Source of the DNA: Pseudeuparius sepicola
Lineage: Eukaryota; Arthropoda; Insecta; Coleoptera; Anthribidae
Reading direction: 5' to 3'
DNA length: 64,000 nt
Assembly: GCA_963920635.1 (NCBI GenBank)
Contig: OY987299.1
Location: forward strand, 122,079,373 to 122,143,372
Shown: in pieces, positions 10,201-20,600 of the stretch
Numbering within the stretch: position 1 is the stretch's first letter
Layout: each line of letters starts with the position of its first letter
Position numbers and translations under genes: made by a program
The notes under the pieces: model-generated
What the model was told of the DNA's origin: nothing
Databases searched by the model: none
Seen by the model: only the letters and a program-made list of their open reading frames with translations

Positions 10201-11189
10201 ACCTGTTTGATCAGCTACATATTCAACTTCTTCTCCATATAAGTGCGGTCTCCTGTCCCTATACAAAACAGATTTTCTTTTTTGGTTCCCGACTCTTCTT
10301 AAAATATTTACACCATCTACGTTCCTGTCTAAAGTCATAACTTTTTCTTCGGGAAGCCACTTATTTACTAATTTCTGAATAAATTGCTTATATTCGTGTC
10401 TCTTTTTTGGAGCAATGCTCTCCAAATCTGTAACTGCGACTACCGGCGTGGGCAATCCCTAAGAAAATATCAGTATGGACAAGATAAAATACTCTAATAT
10501 AAATATCTTACTTGTGCAAAAGAACTAGAAATTAATTCATTGCCCCATTTATCGATTAACTGCTCTTCATCTCCAGCACCATGAGCGGCAGATATCAGAA
10601 ACAATACTGTATCTGCAATTTTTAATGTATCCAGGATCGCTAAATCATTGTCTACTGGCGGACAAACAAAAGCAAATCTTTGCTTAAATCTTGGAATACT
10701 AAAACAAGGCACATCTCGAGATATTTGGGAAACTTAAAAACTCAAATAGCTACCATAAATATGTTACACCAGAGGAACTCTTGTTGATCACAGCCTCGCT
10801 ATCGCACTGCTGCATTATAGTAAAAGCCGTGGTGGGATCAAATTCTTTATTTAAAGGCAAAACGCACACGAAAAACGGTGCGTAGTCCAACCCGCCCAAT
10901 GATCGCTTCTTCGATAGAATATCATCTCGTTTCTTTCTTCTCAGCTGCAAAGCTTGATGCCTCCGTTGGTCCTTATTCAGCTCTCTCTTGGCTTTTTTAG
11001 AAATACTCTTAACAGAAACCTTTCCTGCAATTTGTTTGGATAAAAATAAAATTCCAAAACATTCTAACCTCTCCAACCTTTTGTAGCCACACTTATCGAG
11101 CCTTTGGACCGATGTCTACCGTGTTTGTGTCCTTTGTTTGTTTGCTTGAAGGCCCCGGGCCGATGTGTCTGGTTTTTCTCAATTCCCAT
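1..11189 (-). CDS. TSR1: TSR1 pre-rRNA-processing protein, ten exons, 3' end off the left edge
   Basis: TSR1 is a GTPase-like but catalytically inactive factor that holds late nuclear and cytoplasmic pre-40S particles during small-subunit maturation. Minus-strand exons: 11189-11078, 11024-10754, 10698-10512, 10458-10203, 10114-9970, 8917-8761, 6988-6600, 1903-1780, 1719-1459, 1403-1223. All have GT/AG borders and phases join without a break for about 694 codons. Family landmarks in order are [12 protein letters not shown] (N-terminal basic region), [15 protein letters not shown]-like [32 protein letters not shown], an acidic run, [34 protein letters not shown], and [10 protein letters not shown]. 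The start is the first ATG, giving [16 protein letters not shown], the usual TSR1 N-terminus. Human TSR1 has about 804 residues, so some 110 C-terminal residues lie beyond base 1. It is divergent to MDN1. Between FQMSQID and PDPAQQESL it is shorter than human, so one small exon could have been missed. Confidence 0.93.
1223..1403 (-). CDS. TSR1: TSR1 exon 10, last exon in window
   Basis: Residues 635-695. It encodes [18 protein letters not shown], then [20 protein letters not shown]. It ends at a consensus donor GTAAGT in phase 1 directly after VLSG. The next conserved block of the family (about 110 residues) is not found in 1-1222, so the remaining exon or exons lie left of the window. Confidence 0.92.
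1459..1719 (-). CDS. TSR1: TSR1 exon 9
   Basis: Residues 548-634. It begins [14 protein letters not shown], then [15 protein letters not shown] and [20 protein letters not shown], matching the C-terminal barrel of TSR1. Acceptor TTTTAG, donor GTAAGG, phase 0. The flanking introns are 60 and 55 bp. Confidence 0.93.
1780..1903 (-). CDS. TSR1: TSR1 exon 8
   Basis: Residues 506-547. It encodes [20 protein letters not shown] followed by a Lys/Asp-rich linker, a signature of the C-terminal domain shared by TSR1 and BMS1. It is separated from exon 7 by a 4.7-kb intron packed with mobile elements. Acceptor TTTCAG, donor GTAATA, phase 0. Confidence 0.93.
2263..3630. mobile_element. Non-autonomous hAT element with GATCTTAGATC arrays, 8-bp TSD
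   Basis: The ends are CAGAGCTGGGAA and its reverse complement, and both flanks carry AGTATACC (2255-2262 and 3631-3638), a perfect 8-bp target duplication as made by hAT transposases. Both subterminal regions (about 2280-2580 and 3365-3610) are long arrays of variants of GATCTTAGATC, a near-palindromic unit probably bound by transposase. No transposase coding is seen. It sits in TSR1 intron 7. Confidence 0.9.
3786..4990. repeat. About 130-bp tandem unit split by the palindromic element
   Basis: The unit GTCANCTGTCACTT through AAATATTAACTG to CATTTATTTACGGCGCAT occurs at 3786-3914 and again at 4843-4975, with the start of a third copy. The palindromic element at 3915-4842 sits exactly at one junction. 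Related but inverted motifs (GCAGTTAATATTTTTGCC) recur at 5559-5990, so the whole may be one degenerate fold-back element. Confidence 0.65.
3915..4842. mobile_element. TA-flanked palindromic element, TACAGTGTGTCCCAGG ends
   Basis: Two inverted arms of nearly 400 bp begin TACAGTGTGTCCCAGGATTA and end with the complement. The centre holds a 43-bp direct duplication (4347-4432). A repeat unit next to it supplies an uninterrupted version of the target (GCATGTAGGTCAACTG near 4965), which agrees with insertion at a TA dinucleotide. There is no coding capacity. Ends of this type suggest a Tc1/mariner-like mover. Confidence 0.82.
5075..5477 (-). pseudogene. Gypsy-like reverse transcriptase fragment, broken
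   Basis: Minus-strand translation shows the core of an LTR-retrotransposon reverse transcriptase: [20 protein letters not shown], then the catalytic-box region followed by [18 protein letters not shown], and [21 protein letters not shown] stop codon (TAA near 5332) replaces the residue just before the LDD of the active-site box, and the fragment has no gag, protease, RNase H or integrase around it. It is a dead remnant in TSR1 intron 7, with homology ending near 5137. Confidence 0.85.
5993..6536. mobile_element. 544-bp TIR element with TA ends near TSR1 exon 7
   Basis: Inverted ends of about 45 bp, TATACTYCAGTCTG then ATAAAATAGAAAGTAGGTCA, bound the element. The interior (6040-6410) is more GC-rich and open on both strands, but the translations match nothing I know. 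It lies 64 bp inside the intron downstream of TSR1 exon 7. Confidence 0.75.
6600..6988 (-). CDS. TSR1: TSR1 exon 7, acidic region
   Basis: Residues 377-506. It starts [18 protein letters not shown], continues through an Asp/Glu/Ser-rich low-complexity stretch of about 70 residues, and ends with [10 protein letters not shown] and [14 protein letters not shown]. It is strikingly GC-rich compared with exons 8-10 and the surrounding introns. Acceptor CTTTTCAG, donor GTGAGC, phase 2. Confidence 0.93.
7000..8153. other. AT-rich intron sequence, nothing recognised
   Basis: Part of TSR1 intron 6. It starts with a small cluster of palindromic ATTTAAATC motifs (7056-7145). No coding or terminal repeats were identified in the rest. 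Confidence 0.4.
8162..8571. mobile_element. P-superfamily miniature element, copy 1
   Basis: The inverted ends are ACACGATAGACTTACCCACG and its imperfect complement. The 8-bp ACTGTCAA flanks both sides (8154-8161, 8572-8579). It shares about 110 bp on the left and 170 bp on the right with the copy at 9174-9581, but the middle is different: the THAP-coding segment of copy 2 is replaced by unrelated AT-rich DNA. It lies in TSR1 intron 6. Confidence 0.82.
8761..8917 (-). CDS. TSR1: TSR1 exon 6
   Basis: Residues 324-376. It encodes [20 protein letters not shown], then [16 protein letters not shown], both diagnostic of TSR1. This exon is too short and too close to stops to appear as a long open frame. 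Acceptor TTGTAG, donor GTATTA, ending in phase 0 after EEEQK. Confidence 0.92.
9174..9581 (-). mobile_element. P-superfamily miniature element, copy 2, carrying a THAP exon
   Basis: The ends are CACGATAAACTTACCCACGG (left) and, read inward from the right, CATGATAGACTTACCCATGG. The flanks are a perfect 8-bp duplication CCCTAGAC (9166-9173, 9582-9589). An 8-bp duplication, CATGAT-type termini and a THAP domain together point to the P-element superfamily. The catalytic part of a transposase is absent. It lies in TSR1 intron 5. Confidence 0.85.
9254..9385 (-). pseudogene. THAP zinc-finger exon fragment inside the P-like miniature
   Basis: The frame from ATG at 9385 reads [18 protein letters not shown], then [20 protein letters not shown]. 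This is the start of a C2CH THAP DNA-binding domain, with the CxxxxC pair and the RFPKD motif. The later Cys/His pair and AVPTIF-type end are missing, as if only the first exon of a transposase had been kept. It is probably non-functional, although a short peptide could be made. Confidence 0.82.
9970..10114 (-). CDS. TSR1: TSR1 exon 5
   Basis: Residues 276-324. It encodes [19 protein letters not shown] and [16 protein letters not shown], a highly conserved TSR1/BMS1 beta-barrel segment. Acceptor TTTTAG, donor GTACCA, phase 2. The next intron (8918-9969) holds one P-superfamily miniature element. Confidence 0.93.
10203..10458 (-). CDS. TSR1: TSR1 exon 4
   Basis: Residues 191-276. It contains [12 protein letters not shown], the [14 protein letters not shown] helix, the [11 protein letters not shown] block and the [15 protein letters not shown] block that leads into the beta-barrel domain 2. 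Borders are TTAG acceptor and GTATAT donor, ending in phase 1. Confidence 0.92.
10512..10698 (-). CDS. TSR1: TSR1 exon 3
   Basis: Residues 128-190, acceptor TTTTAG, donor GTAAGA. It carries [13 protein letters not shown] and [13 protein letters not shown], part of the GTPase-like fold, then a short acidic stretch. Phase 0 at its end; the intron is 53 bp. Confidence 0.9.
10754..11024 (-). CDS. TSR1: TSR1 exon 2
   Basis: Residues 38-128, starting at acceptor TTGCAG. It contains [18 protein letters not shown] and the [17 protein letters not shown] block that opens the degenerate G-domain. It ends in phase 2 at donor GTAGCT, so the junction reads TYL-C-IPRFKQ. The next intron is 55 bp. Confidence 0.9.
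11078..11189 (-). CDS. TSR1: TSR1 exon 1
   Basis: Residues 1-37 plus one base. It encodes a basic His/Lys/Gly-rich start ([16 protein letters not shown], then [12 protein letters not shown]). The donor GTTGGA is weaker than consensus but is fixed by phase 1 and by continuity ATKG-KVSVK with exon 2. The following intron is 53 bp. Confidence 0.88.
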
Positions 11190-11596
11190 TATTATTATAA
11201 GAAAACAGATCAAAAAAAATTCTTATTATTATGTGCACTAAAAAACAAACGGCACATGGCACAAATCACAAATTGACAAAATATATAGGTTAGCACAAAT
11301 GACAAATGACAAAGATGTCAAAATTTTGTGACATCTGTCATTGTCGGCAACAGGAGCGAAACAAATAGTCCTAGGAAATCGGGCAAAATCCACAGGGAAT
11401 TTTAGAATGAAGATGAATTTTATTTTGGCTATTCTGATTAATGTGCATGCGCAGTATGACAAGAGGAATCCCCGCTCAGGGTTGACATTTTCGATTGCAG
11501 AAACGTGTTTTTCGTACTTCGTGCGGTGTTTTTCGGGAACATTTCGGGTATTATTTTCCGGTTTTAAGTGAAATTTTAAGCTTATGTGCCTGTAAA
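11190..11596. promoter_or_regulatory. Shared TSR1-MDN1 divergent promoter region
   Basis: This 407-bp gap separates the two start codons of head-to-head ribosome-assembly genes and holds no mobile element. It has an imperfect palindrome at 11305-11342 (AATGACAAAGATGTCA against TGACATCTGTCATT) and a GCATGCGCAG site at 11445-11454 resembling half of an NRF1-type site. The region near MDN1 (11460-11596) is less AT-rich and is probably its 5' UTR. A second in-frame ATG-like start exists upstream at 11495. Confidence 0.7.
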
Positions 11597-11674
11597 ATGG
11601 ATCAGAGCAAACGACTCTACGAGAAATTAAGGGATTTTTCCGAAAACAACGAACAATTCAGACCTGTATTCCAG
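11597..11674 (+). CDS. MDN1: MDN1 exon 1
   Basis: Residues 1-26 (MDQSKRLYEKLRDF...). The N-terminus of midasin is poorly conserved, so the start rests on frame and on the first ATG after the putative UTR. An alternative upstream start at 11495 in the same frame would add 34 residues. Donor GTAAAA, phase 0, intron 76 bp. Confidence 0.75.
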
Positions 11675-14600
11675 GTAAAATTTAATTTATTTTCTGTACA
11701 ACGGTTGGAATTCTTTTATTTTGAAATTAAATTATTTCCTTTGTTTTTAGTTGGTTGAGAAGGAAGATGGAAAAAGTGTAGAGGAACAGGAATGTGTTTT
11801 GTTCAATTATATTGCAAAGGAAATTATAATAAATCCTCAGTACTTTAACGAAACTTTTAAGCACTTTTCAGCCGAACTTCCCAAATTGTTAAGCATTGCC
11901 ATACAGTTTGACAAAGAATATGAGTATAGTTTTCACAGGCACATTCTTAATTGTATTTTACTTGGCAATGTAATTAATAAACGTAATGATCTTCAAGGGT
12001 AAAGCAATAAATTATATTTTCAAAATAATCTATGTACTTTGTTGTTCTACGTTTTAGGTATGCTCTGCGATATTTTCGTCATTATCCTGCACCATTTATG
12101 TCAGAAAATAATATTACCCCTTTAAAGAAACGTAAAATAAAAGATAGAATTAGTGTTACCGACTTACAAATCGTACAAGTATGTTATATTCTACTTAAAA
12201 GTAATACAGATTTTTATAGCAATAAATGGCAATGGACGCTGTTTATTAAGAGATTTTTAAATAGTCCTGACCAGAAAGTAAAAGGGTGAGTGGTACAAAC
12301 TTTTATCGAAAGTTGTGTAAATGATTTCCAAAATTGTTTTATTTTAGTTTGGCATGCAGAACTTTGGCAATATTACTTGGTATGAATGAAAAGAAGTTAG
12401 ACAAACTTCTCATTAAAAAATCACCAGACGTCTTATATTCCGACCTACTAACAAATTCGTTTACTGTTTTGTCCCCTACCGTAGATCAAAACCCGATTTT
12501 ACCCTCTACGCAAAACAAACCAATCGAGATTATCGACATATGTGGTATCTACGTACCATCCACATCACCCTCTATACCAACAACTTCCCTGGTTGAAGTT
12601 GATTCAACCAAAAACAATCTTCGCAAAATTGCTCTTGGCTTGGCCTTTGACAAGGCAATATGTTTGCAAGGGCCAGTTGGATCAGGAAAGACAAGTTTAG
12701 TTGAGTTTTTGGCGGCAAAAACTGGAAGAAAACTAGGTCAGAATTTCGTTAAAATACAGCTCGGAGATCAGACTGACAGCAAGATGCTGCTGGGGACATA
12801 TAGATGTACCGACGTGCCTGGAGAGTTCATTTGGCAGCCAGGCGTTCTAACACAAGTAAGGGCACAATATCTGTGGTATCTATATCGAAATTTGCATGTA
12901 CCGTTCTTGATATGTTTTCTCTGTTTATAAGATATGGTTTGGTGTTACCTATTGCATTTTTTATTTTAGGCTGTCATAGAAGGAAACTGGCTTCTCCTAG
13001 AAGACATCGACTCTGCCAGCATGGATATAGCATCCGTCCTAACCAGTCTACTAGAAAACAAGTCTCTAACGGTACCCGGTTACCGAGACTCGGTACAAGT
13101 TTCTCCGAGCTTTCAACTATTTTTAACCCAACGTCTTGTCACTACCATCACCGGCCACCACAAGAAACACTCCAACGCTTTGGCTTTGCTGGAGAAACAT
13201 TTGCTGCCGATAAATATCGACCCATTATCATCTAGCGAACTGCAGGAGATTTTAGACGATCTCTACCCGAAATTCAAAACCATCACTCAACGAATGTTGA
13301 ACGTTTTTCACTTATTTTCGAGGGAAAATCAAGATGCCGACGTGATGACGTTTCAGAAGAGCAACAGGTTGATATCTACGAGAGATTTCTTTAAATGGTG
13401 TCTACGCGCCGACATAGATTTCGACGTAAAAAGTCAAGAAAGTGCGCTAAAGGTCTTGCAGGATGCCATCGACGTATTTTGCTGTTCCTTTTCAAACAAA
13501 GAAGAAGCTTTAAACCTCGCTAAACAAATTAGCACGCAATTGGGAATAATAAACCAAAAGGCAGAGTTTTTCTTCACAAAATACAAGCCTAATATTCAGC
13601 TGACGACTGACAGTTTGATTGTGGGACGTGCCACATTGAAAAGAGAAAACAACACGTACAGTAGGCACGTTAACTTTTCGTTTACGAGGCTCACCGCAGT
13701 GTTGCTCGAAAGAATTATGTGTTGCGTTCATTTAAACGAACCAGTTTTGTTAGTAGGAGAAACGGGGACCGGGAAAACTTCTTCTGTGCAATATTTGGCT
13801 CATACGATCGGACAAAAGCTAGTGGTTATAAATATGAATCAACAATCAGATTCTGCCGACTTGCTTGGCGGTTTTAAACCAGTAGATATGAAGTACGTGT
13901 TGGAACCCTTGCGTAGAGAATTTGAGACGATATTCTGCGATTATTTTAAGATCGAACCAAACAAAAAGTTTCTAAGTAACATTGCGCTGTGCTTCAACCA
14001 TCAAAGATGGAGCGATCTTATAAAATTGATGCAGAAAAGTTACCATGCTGCTGTTAGTAGACTTATGAATGAAATGGAACATTTTGAATTTGGTCGAAGC
14101 TTAAATATTGAAAAGTTTAAAAAGGATGAGGAGTTTCTACAGCGGTGGAAAACTGTCGGTGAAAAAATCCACAAAGTGGAAGTGCAGTTGAAACAAAAAA
14201 CCGCACTGGCTTTTGCGTTTATTGAAGGTAGCTTGGTGAAAGCTGTGGAAAATGGTTATTGGGTGCTACTCGACGAAATAAATTTAGCAAATGCGGAAAC
14301 TTTGGAATGTTTGTCTGGCCTTCTTGAAGGTACGGATGGTTCGTTGTGTTTGTTGGAAAGAGGTGACAAACAGCCGGTGAAGAGGCACCCGAATTTTACA
14401 CTGTTTGCGTGTATGAACCCCTCGACTGACGTTGGCAAAAAAGATTTGCCCGCCGGGTTGCGAAATCGATTTACCGAATTTTTCGTGGACGAACTAACGG
14501 ACAAAAGCGATTTGTTGTTGCTGGTCAACAACTACCTTCAAGCAATGTGCCTCAAAGAGAAATACCTAAACAAAATCGTAGACTTTTACCTTAAAGTTAG

Positions 14601-17600
14601 AAACGAAACCATAACCACTCTTACCGACGGTTTAGGACACAAACCGCATTACTCCCTACGATCCTTATGTCGCGCTTTATTTATAGCTTCAAAAAATCCC
14701 TGCGGGACGTTCAAGAGAAGTCTGTACGAGGCGTTTTGTTTGAGCTTTCTAACACAGCTGGATTCGGCATCGTACAAGGTAGTAGAAAGTCTGATCTCGA
14801 GTTATTTGTTGGGAGATGCGAAATCGGCAAGTGCCGTGATGAAACAGCCGATGCCGGAGCCTAAAGTAGAACACGAAAGTTATGTGCAATTCGAGGGGTA
14901 CTGGGTGAGGCGGGGTGGCTTGGAAGTGGACGCTCCGGAAGAATATATTTTGACGGAATCCGTGAGAAGGAACTTGAAGGATTTGGTGAGAGTTGTGTCT
15001 ATAGGGAAGCTGCCAGTATTGCTACAGGTAAGGCAGATGCAGGATCATTACAAATATTTTTTTTCTATTACTATATGCCATTGAATATAAGAAATACGCC
15101 CCCTATAGGCTCAATGCTAAACTAGTCTATGGGCCATGCCAACAATGAACAAGAACAAAGGACAACACAGTGTAGACCCGGTGGCTAGTACCGTTCACAT
15201 GGTGACGATGGCCCATATATTAGTACGCATAGTCGCGCATACTCTATTTGATTTATTATACATTTGTTACCAATAGGTTTGTTTTAGCAGAACTTCAAAC
15301 CAGTTTGATACTGCCGAGAGCAAACAAAACCGCGCTTGCTCTTGACAATTTCAAACCGATTTGATACGGTTTGAATTCCTGTCGAAACAGACCTAATGCT
15401 ATAATTAGATTTAATATTACGATATGAGACTTTGTTCTAATAGAAAGTCCGCAACTGGCCAGAACATTCAAATGGTAAGAAACTTGTCACAGACAGTCAG
15501 AGAATTTAAATTCAACCAATTAGATTGACACTGACTGGTTTGTCACTTCTGTTGGAACAGACCTAGATTTTTCATTATGATCCAAGTTTGCAACCAATAG
15601 AAATGGATGGTTACTCAATATTCTGACAATACCATAGATTGCCATGACAATGACAGATTTAAAAATTTTCAATTTTGACTTGACAGTTCATAGAATAACT
15701 GTTTTTAGTAAAACGCTAAAATTTATGATTTGGCAGTTAAAGTTAGTGAACATGAGCAATAGTAAAAGCAAATTTGAGAATTTAACTTTATCAGAAATTG
15801 TACATAATGAACTGAATGATTTTTTTTAAGAAAAATGAAAATATTCTTTAGATAACAATTTGTATGGCTGTATCTAAACACCTCCAGAATCCCTTTAGGA
15901 TTCACAGTGGTCTTTCAATTATTAACGTTTTTTTTTTTTAAATGTACGGAAGCGCCGAAGAGACAATTTTTTTCCATCTTCAACTTCTAGATATAGAATT
16001 ATAATTATAGTAATCTTAAATTTAAATAAATTGATTATTAGTTGTCAGAAACCATATCTAGGGTTCCTATACGCGACTGAATTTAAGATGCCAACGCCCC
16101 GACGGGCACTATGCGAACTAACTATAAGTTATTTGGTTATTAGGTAAAAGTTCCTCCCGACAATCGGCGCCCGCCGATTGTGGGACGAAAACAGCGGCCG
16201 GGCCGGACGTAAACACGTCACAAATCTTTCCAAATTGTTGTTTATGATTTATGTAATTGCAAAGACAACAGGCAACTAAAAATGAACTAAAAGCAGAATT
16301 CGACGGTTTTTCGTCTGAATCTCGCACTAAAACTTCGTAATTACACTGCATAACACTTTAGCATGTTCAAATTCCACTTCTGATAACTGTGGCAGGCCTT
16401 TTGGGCGTGGTAATCATAATAAAAATCACATTTTACTTGCTTTATTTCATTTTCTAACAACTCTTCTTTAACTCTTCTCTCTTTTTTGGCACAAGCGTGG
16501 CGGGAATATTCAAACATTTGAATTCAACTGTTGTTATTTACTACATTATTATAATAGTCAACTTTAGAAAATAAAGCTTTTTTGACTGATTTTGAACAAA
16601 ACAGAAAACATAATATACGGATCAACAAAATGGCATGGCCCATAGACTTAGTTTAGCATTGAGCCTACAGGGGGTGTATTTCTTATATTCAATGGCGTAT
16701 ATTAGGAGAGTTGATGCAATGGGTCTTTTTCACTAAGTTGAAGTTAGGCAATTTGCTTGATTAAAAATATAGACCATATTCAGTACTGTCATGGTGTAGA
16801 GCCCGATTTTTCATTAAGGTATCCATAATTTTTTATTACACAAAAAAGTTGTAACCAAATTTAAAAATCCCGCCACATTTTGTATCAATGAGAGTGCGTT
16901 CCGATTTGCCCTGTTGTCATAATTATGATCGATATTTCCAATATTTTTAAGCTAGCTGTTTGTCATACATTCGAAATTTTATATGTGAAAATTTTTTGAC
17001 CACTCAAAAACGTAAAAACCTGATACAGTAGTATACAATAATACAAAAATTTAAGCAATCATCAGCATTTTAGTGGCTTGACGTCATGATCTTAATATTT
17101 TATTTTAGCGCCTTTCCCTGTCGCAAAAAAATCGGGAAAAATATTGTTGGCCTTTATTTTTAACATACTTTTCATGATGCATTTATAAAAAAAAATAGTT
17201 AAAAAAAAATAAACAAGCATCAAATTTACATTTCTTGATAAATTTCGTGAAATGATAATTTGCATCTACACATGGAATGCAAAAATATTATTAAAGAGAT
17301 GTATAGAAAACTATATATCCCCGAAATTGTGAGAACAAAAAAAACCTCAAAAGTATACAGGCTGTCTCAAAAATCGAGCAAAAACTGATTTAAAACTTTA
17401 CAAAACTTAGAAGTTTACAACCGGAAAGCAGGTTTAGGTTGGTGCTAGTTGACATCAACCTATGACATCTATAAAGATATTTTTTAATATCTCTGAAACT
17501 AATAAAGCTACTTAAACCAAATTTGGTACAGTTTTTAATGGCAGATACAAAAAAAGAATACTTTTTTGTGGTAAATGAAAAGGGACATTCGAAATTAATG

Positions 17601-20600
17601 TCAACATTGACTTTGCACATGGCCGAACTACTCTTTTTCTTAAATTAGCATCTATAATTCAAGGATATTAAAAGATTTCTTCACTTTTTGCAAACTTGAA
17701 CACTGTAACTTCCTTACGGAGCTCCAAAGACATTAGATAGATTTATATGAGAAAGTAGCACTATTTTTCAAAGCTGTTTTATTGTATCCCAAAGTGAAAA
17801 AAACAAAACTGTATTTTCAAATTTTAAAACTTAAAATATTTCAAAATACAGGCGGTGGTATTTGGATGGGATAATTATTTCATGGCCTGCTATGATTGTT
17901 TAAAATAGCAAATTTTCAAGAAACCCTATTAGGGATTTTTTTACGACAAAATGTTATTGAGAAAACTTGTTAAGAATGAAAAACTGAGTAGATTTGCAAA
18001 ATTTCAAAAATCTAGGCCTACTTTTATTTTTAGCTTTTTCGCCTTTTTCTCCCACTTTTTTCTTGTAAATGTGTTCTTTCTGGAGCTTTCATGTCAAAAT
18101 ATTGAGTTTTTACGGCAAAATATTATTAAGGAAACTTGATTATCGTGAAAAAATAAAATTTTGACATGAAAGCTCCAGAAAGGACACTTTTCTAAGAAAC
18201 AAGTGCGAGATAAATCTAAAAATCAAAGAAGGCCTAGAATTTTGAAATTTTACTAATCCACTCAGTTTTTCATTCTGAACAAGTTTTCTTAATAATATTT
18301 TGTCGTAAAAAAATCCATAATGGGATTTCTTGAAAATTTGCTACTTTAAAAAATCATAGCAGGTCATGAAATAATATCCCATCCAAATACTACCGCTTAT
18401 GAGATACTCTCCCTTGGGACTACCAATAAAAAAAATAGAGACCATTTGTTTTCCTTGCCCTTAATATATTTCTGAGGTGTCCAGTATCAAATTGGGACAT
18501 ACTGTACAATGTGTCCATAAACTTGTGGAATTCAATTTTTTTGATTACTCATAAAATAAACAATTGGCATTTTCTAAAATAGTTATTTACATTGCCAGAT
18601 GCGTAAGTGCACTTTTTTGGCCGAGGAGGTTGTTTAAGGACCGAGGCAACGCGAGCGTTGCCTCGGTCCTTAAACACGACAACGCGAGCGTTGCCTCGGT
18701 CATTAAAAGTACCTCCGAGGCCAAAAAAGAGCTTACGCATCGTGCAATGTATTACATTTTTCCTGCTACCGAAAATTCCAAGTTATAGGTACTTTGAATA
18801 AAGCTCTAAATACATATGGAGTAGATTGTGAGTAATAATGATCTTCAAAATAACCTTTGTTCAATTACTAAAAATGATAATCAGAGATAAATATAAGAGG
18901 CAGAATGCAGCGATAATAAAAAAAAAAAAGAATGTTGAGCTTTGCATGGGATTTGAACCATGGATCTACAAATTACTAATCGCGTACTCTCGCCCCACCG
19001 GTAGCGTGGTGCTTGTCAAATTTGTTCTGTTATGCGGCTCTTATTTGACGCCAGAGAAACATTTATATTAATTTTTCTTTGGTATAATTCGTGTTCTTTA
19101 TGATTAAAACCAGTTTGTAAAACGATTGTTGTGTAACCTATTAAAATTGACGCAAGATTCGTGTTTCTAAATATATTTTATTAATGGTTTTAAGGTCCTT
19201 GCTGCGCAAGGGTTGCTAAGCAATACTTTTTGTACCTAGCAACCACTTTCGCAGCTAGCAACCAAAATAACAGGGCACCTCGAACATTTGACTTTCGCTT
19301 TCAGGCCTGTTGGCGAGTATGTAAAGTGAACTTACGGGGGAGGGAGCAGAAAAACTTGTTTATCTGATTTTCCTCTTTTCAGTCTATTGGCTGAAAATTA
19401 AATTGTCCTTATTATGTTTTTGCTGCTTTTATAGGTAATAAATTGTTTGTGACTTTTGTGGCCTGTTCTAGAGCCCTTTCCTATTCGGGCCATAATATTT
19501 TTATTATCGGCCTTTTCGGGTTTTACGTATCATAAATTGGGGTTTTTGCACCTGGCGGGCCTTTCGGGCCTAAACAATTTTATTTTCATATACTTATAGG
19601 TATGTACATAAATAACTGGAATGTAAACTTCTTTTGAAATAATTTATAGTAATATGAATTACACATGCAAAGTAAATTATAAAATAAAGTAAATCCTAAA
19701 AAAACGATGCCCGGCGGGCTTTTTGGGCCTTTTGGGCCTGGTAGGATTTTTGGGCCCGGTGGGCTTATTGAGTTATTATTATTTATTATTTTTTGGCCGG
19801 GCTTGGTATGACAGTATTTTGGGTCGGGCCTAAAGATTTCGGCCTGTGCAGGGATCTAGCCTGTTCGACAATTTCTGGTGGAAAATTCCCAATTATTTCA
19901 CTCTCACTACAGCACATTTTCACCGATTTTCGCTGCAAAAAGCACATATCTTAAGAATTTTCTAACACTAACTTTGAACTGTCAAAATTGATACATTTTC
20001 AATTGTCACGGTCATGGAAATCGATATTGACCAAATATTGGCCAACTATGATTACCAACTGTATTATAATAGCTATGTTTGTGGAACAAGTACAAACCAG
20101 TTTCTAACTAGCAACTGTCAATATCATTGGTGAGTTTGAAGTTCAGAAATTCTTTGAGCCTGTCACATTGACGGTTACTAGTTCAGAACAAGTTCGGGAT
20201 TGCTCCGCCAACATAGCTACAGTGGGTATCACGAATCTTCATCTCTACGTCACAATGGCCAACAATGCAATTCCCATTGTTGACCATTGTGACTTAGGGA
20301 TGAAGATTCGTGATATCCACTATAATATAATGAAACTAATTGGGTTTGTTCCAAGAGAAAATTACCAACTGGTCAGAGCCAGTCAAATGATATGAAGGTG
20401 TCAAAAACAGTCGAAGAATTTAAATCCAACTAATTAGAAATTAGATTGACACTGACTGGTTTGCGATTTCTTTTGGAACAGGCCTATTATAGTACAGACG
20501 TAAATGTAAACGTTATCTAAGGTATGGGGGTAGAAAAAAATAAATTCAATATTTTTTAGGGAGACACTTCAGTTGGCAAAACCAGTCTAATCACATACCT

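Noticed and set aside
18641..18700. Bacterial-style terminator hairpin
   Set aside because: The GC-rich palindrome lies inside a larger fold-back in a eukaryotic intron and is not followed by a transcription unit end.
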